DNA of 5,404 nucleotides from NCBI GenBank assembly GCA_035315685.1, contig DATFXR010000385.1:1-5404 (forward strand). Direction: 5' to 3'. The position numbers and the translations under genes were made by a program. This document shows positions 5,084-5,404 of the stretch, in pieces. The stretch comes from QHWK01 sp035315685 (GTDB lineage: Bacteria > Acidobacteriota > Vicinamibacteria > Vicinamibacterales > CAVVIG01). Under the pieces are notes generated by a model. That model was not told the origin of the DNA and did not search any database. It saw nothing but the letters and a program-made list of their open reading frames with translations. The stretch's first letter is position 1. Every line of letters starts with the position of its first letter.

Positions 5084-5404
5084 CTATGAGAGCTTCAGGA
5101 TGTGCTCCATGACGAGGCGCGGTCCGCGGTCGGGGTCGGGCTCCACGCGGCACTCGTTGTTGAACAGCATCGTATCTCGCGCGGTTGCGGAGTAGGCGGG
5201 CCACTTCGGCAGTTTCGGCGTGTTGGGATCGCCAGTGCGCGCAAAGGCCGCCCACGCGGCGCTCGTTCGACCGGCCAGCGCGTACGCCTCGGGCATCTTC
5301 GAGATGAGCGGCCCGGCGATCTCGATGTTGTTGAACACGAACGGAATCTCGATGGTGTGCGGCGACCGCATGTGCCCGCCGCCTTCGGGCGTCTCCCAGT
5401 CGTA
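5084..5404 (-). CDS. Type-B carboxylesterase, C-terminal part
   Basis: The last 106 residues of an alpha/beta-hydrolase of the carboxylesterase type-B (para-nitrobenzyl esterase-like) family; the gene enters from beyond the right edge, so most of the protein, including the nucleophile serine and any signal peptide, is not visible. The frame is open from the edge and reads YDWETPEGGGHMRSPHTIEI. The His in SPHTIEIPFVF (codon 5359-5357) occupies the place of the catalytic histidine in the family pattern xxHxxEIPFVF. It is followed by the typical end: a helix with AYALAGRTSAAWAAFARTGD, PNTPKLPKWPAY, then TMLFNNECRVEPDPD. Such enzymes hydrolyse carboxylic esters or amides, often outside the cytoplasm. 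It lies 59 nt upstream of the secreted protein gene on the same strand, so co-transcription is possible. No start can be assigned. Confidence 0.9.
   Translation of the reverse strand, partial: YDWETPEGGGHMRSPHTIEIPFVFNNIEIAGPLISKMPEAYALAGRTSAAWAAFARTGDPNTPKLPKWPAYSATARDTMLFNNECRVEPDPDRGPRLVMEHILKLS

Noticed and set aside
2352..5084. Shared 10-mer CGCTGAATCG at 2352-2361 and 5075-5084
   Set aside because: Matches of this length are expected by chance in a window of this size.

Overview
The window is GC-rich bacterial chromosomal DNA. Its mix of genes suggests a soil-type Acidobacteriota (Vicinamibacteria-like) or a similar high-GC heterotroph: a type-B carboxylesterase, a secreted cytochrome c fused to a peptidylglycine-hydroxylase-like copper domain, a secreted partner ending in FQCCWTN, and a long TlpA-like protein. 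That taxonomic guess is from memory of similar gene content and is only moderately secure. I see no mobile element, CRISPR array, tRNA or rRNA.

Layout: three genes on the plus strand converge on three genes on the minus strand, meeting at 2780/2793. Plus strand: a YfcE-type metallophosphoesterase (157-912); a secreted TlpA-like thioredoxin protein (1043-2338) behind its own candidate promoter and a perfect 22-bp palindrome (1007-1028); a 145-nt gap holding a dispersed-repeat-like inverted repeat (2376-2429); and a 98-residue uncharacterised cytoplasmic protein (2484-2780). Minus strand, in order of transcription: the C-terminal end of a carboxylesterase that runs in from beyond the right edge (5404-5084); a secreted beta-rich protein with a GTG start (5024-4164); and, after only 21 nt, a secreted c-type cytochrome fused to a PHM-like dicopper monooxygenase core (4142-2793). 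The last two almost certainly form a transcription unit, and the esterase may belong to it (59-nt gap).

The most interesting element is the minus-strand pair. The cytochrome fusion keeps CxxCH and every copper ligand expected from the PHM fold (H206/H207, H260, H329/H331, M413). It lacks all the structural cysteines of animal PHM. A tethered haem could deliver electrons to the copper centres in place of ascorbate. Its neighbour is a secreted protein whose only cysteines are an adjacent pair near the C-terminus. The substrate is unknown. The TlpA-like protein across the convergent junction could serve thiol reduction in the same compartment, for example on apocytochrome, but nothing in the sequence proves the link.

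The first 156 bases hold no gene I can support.
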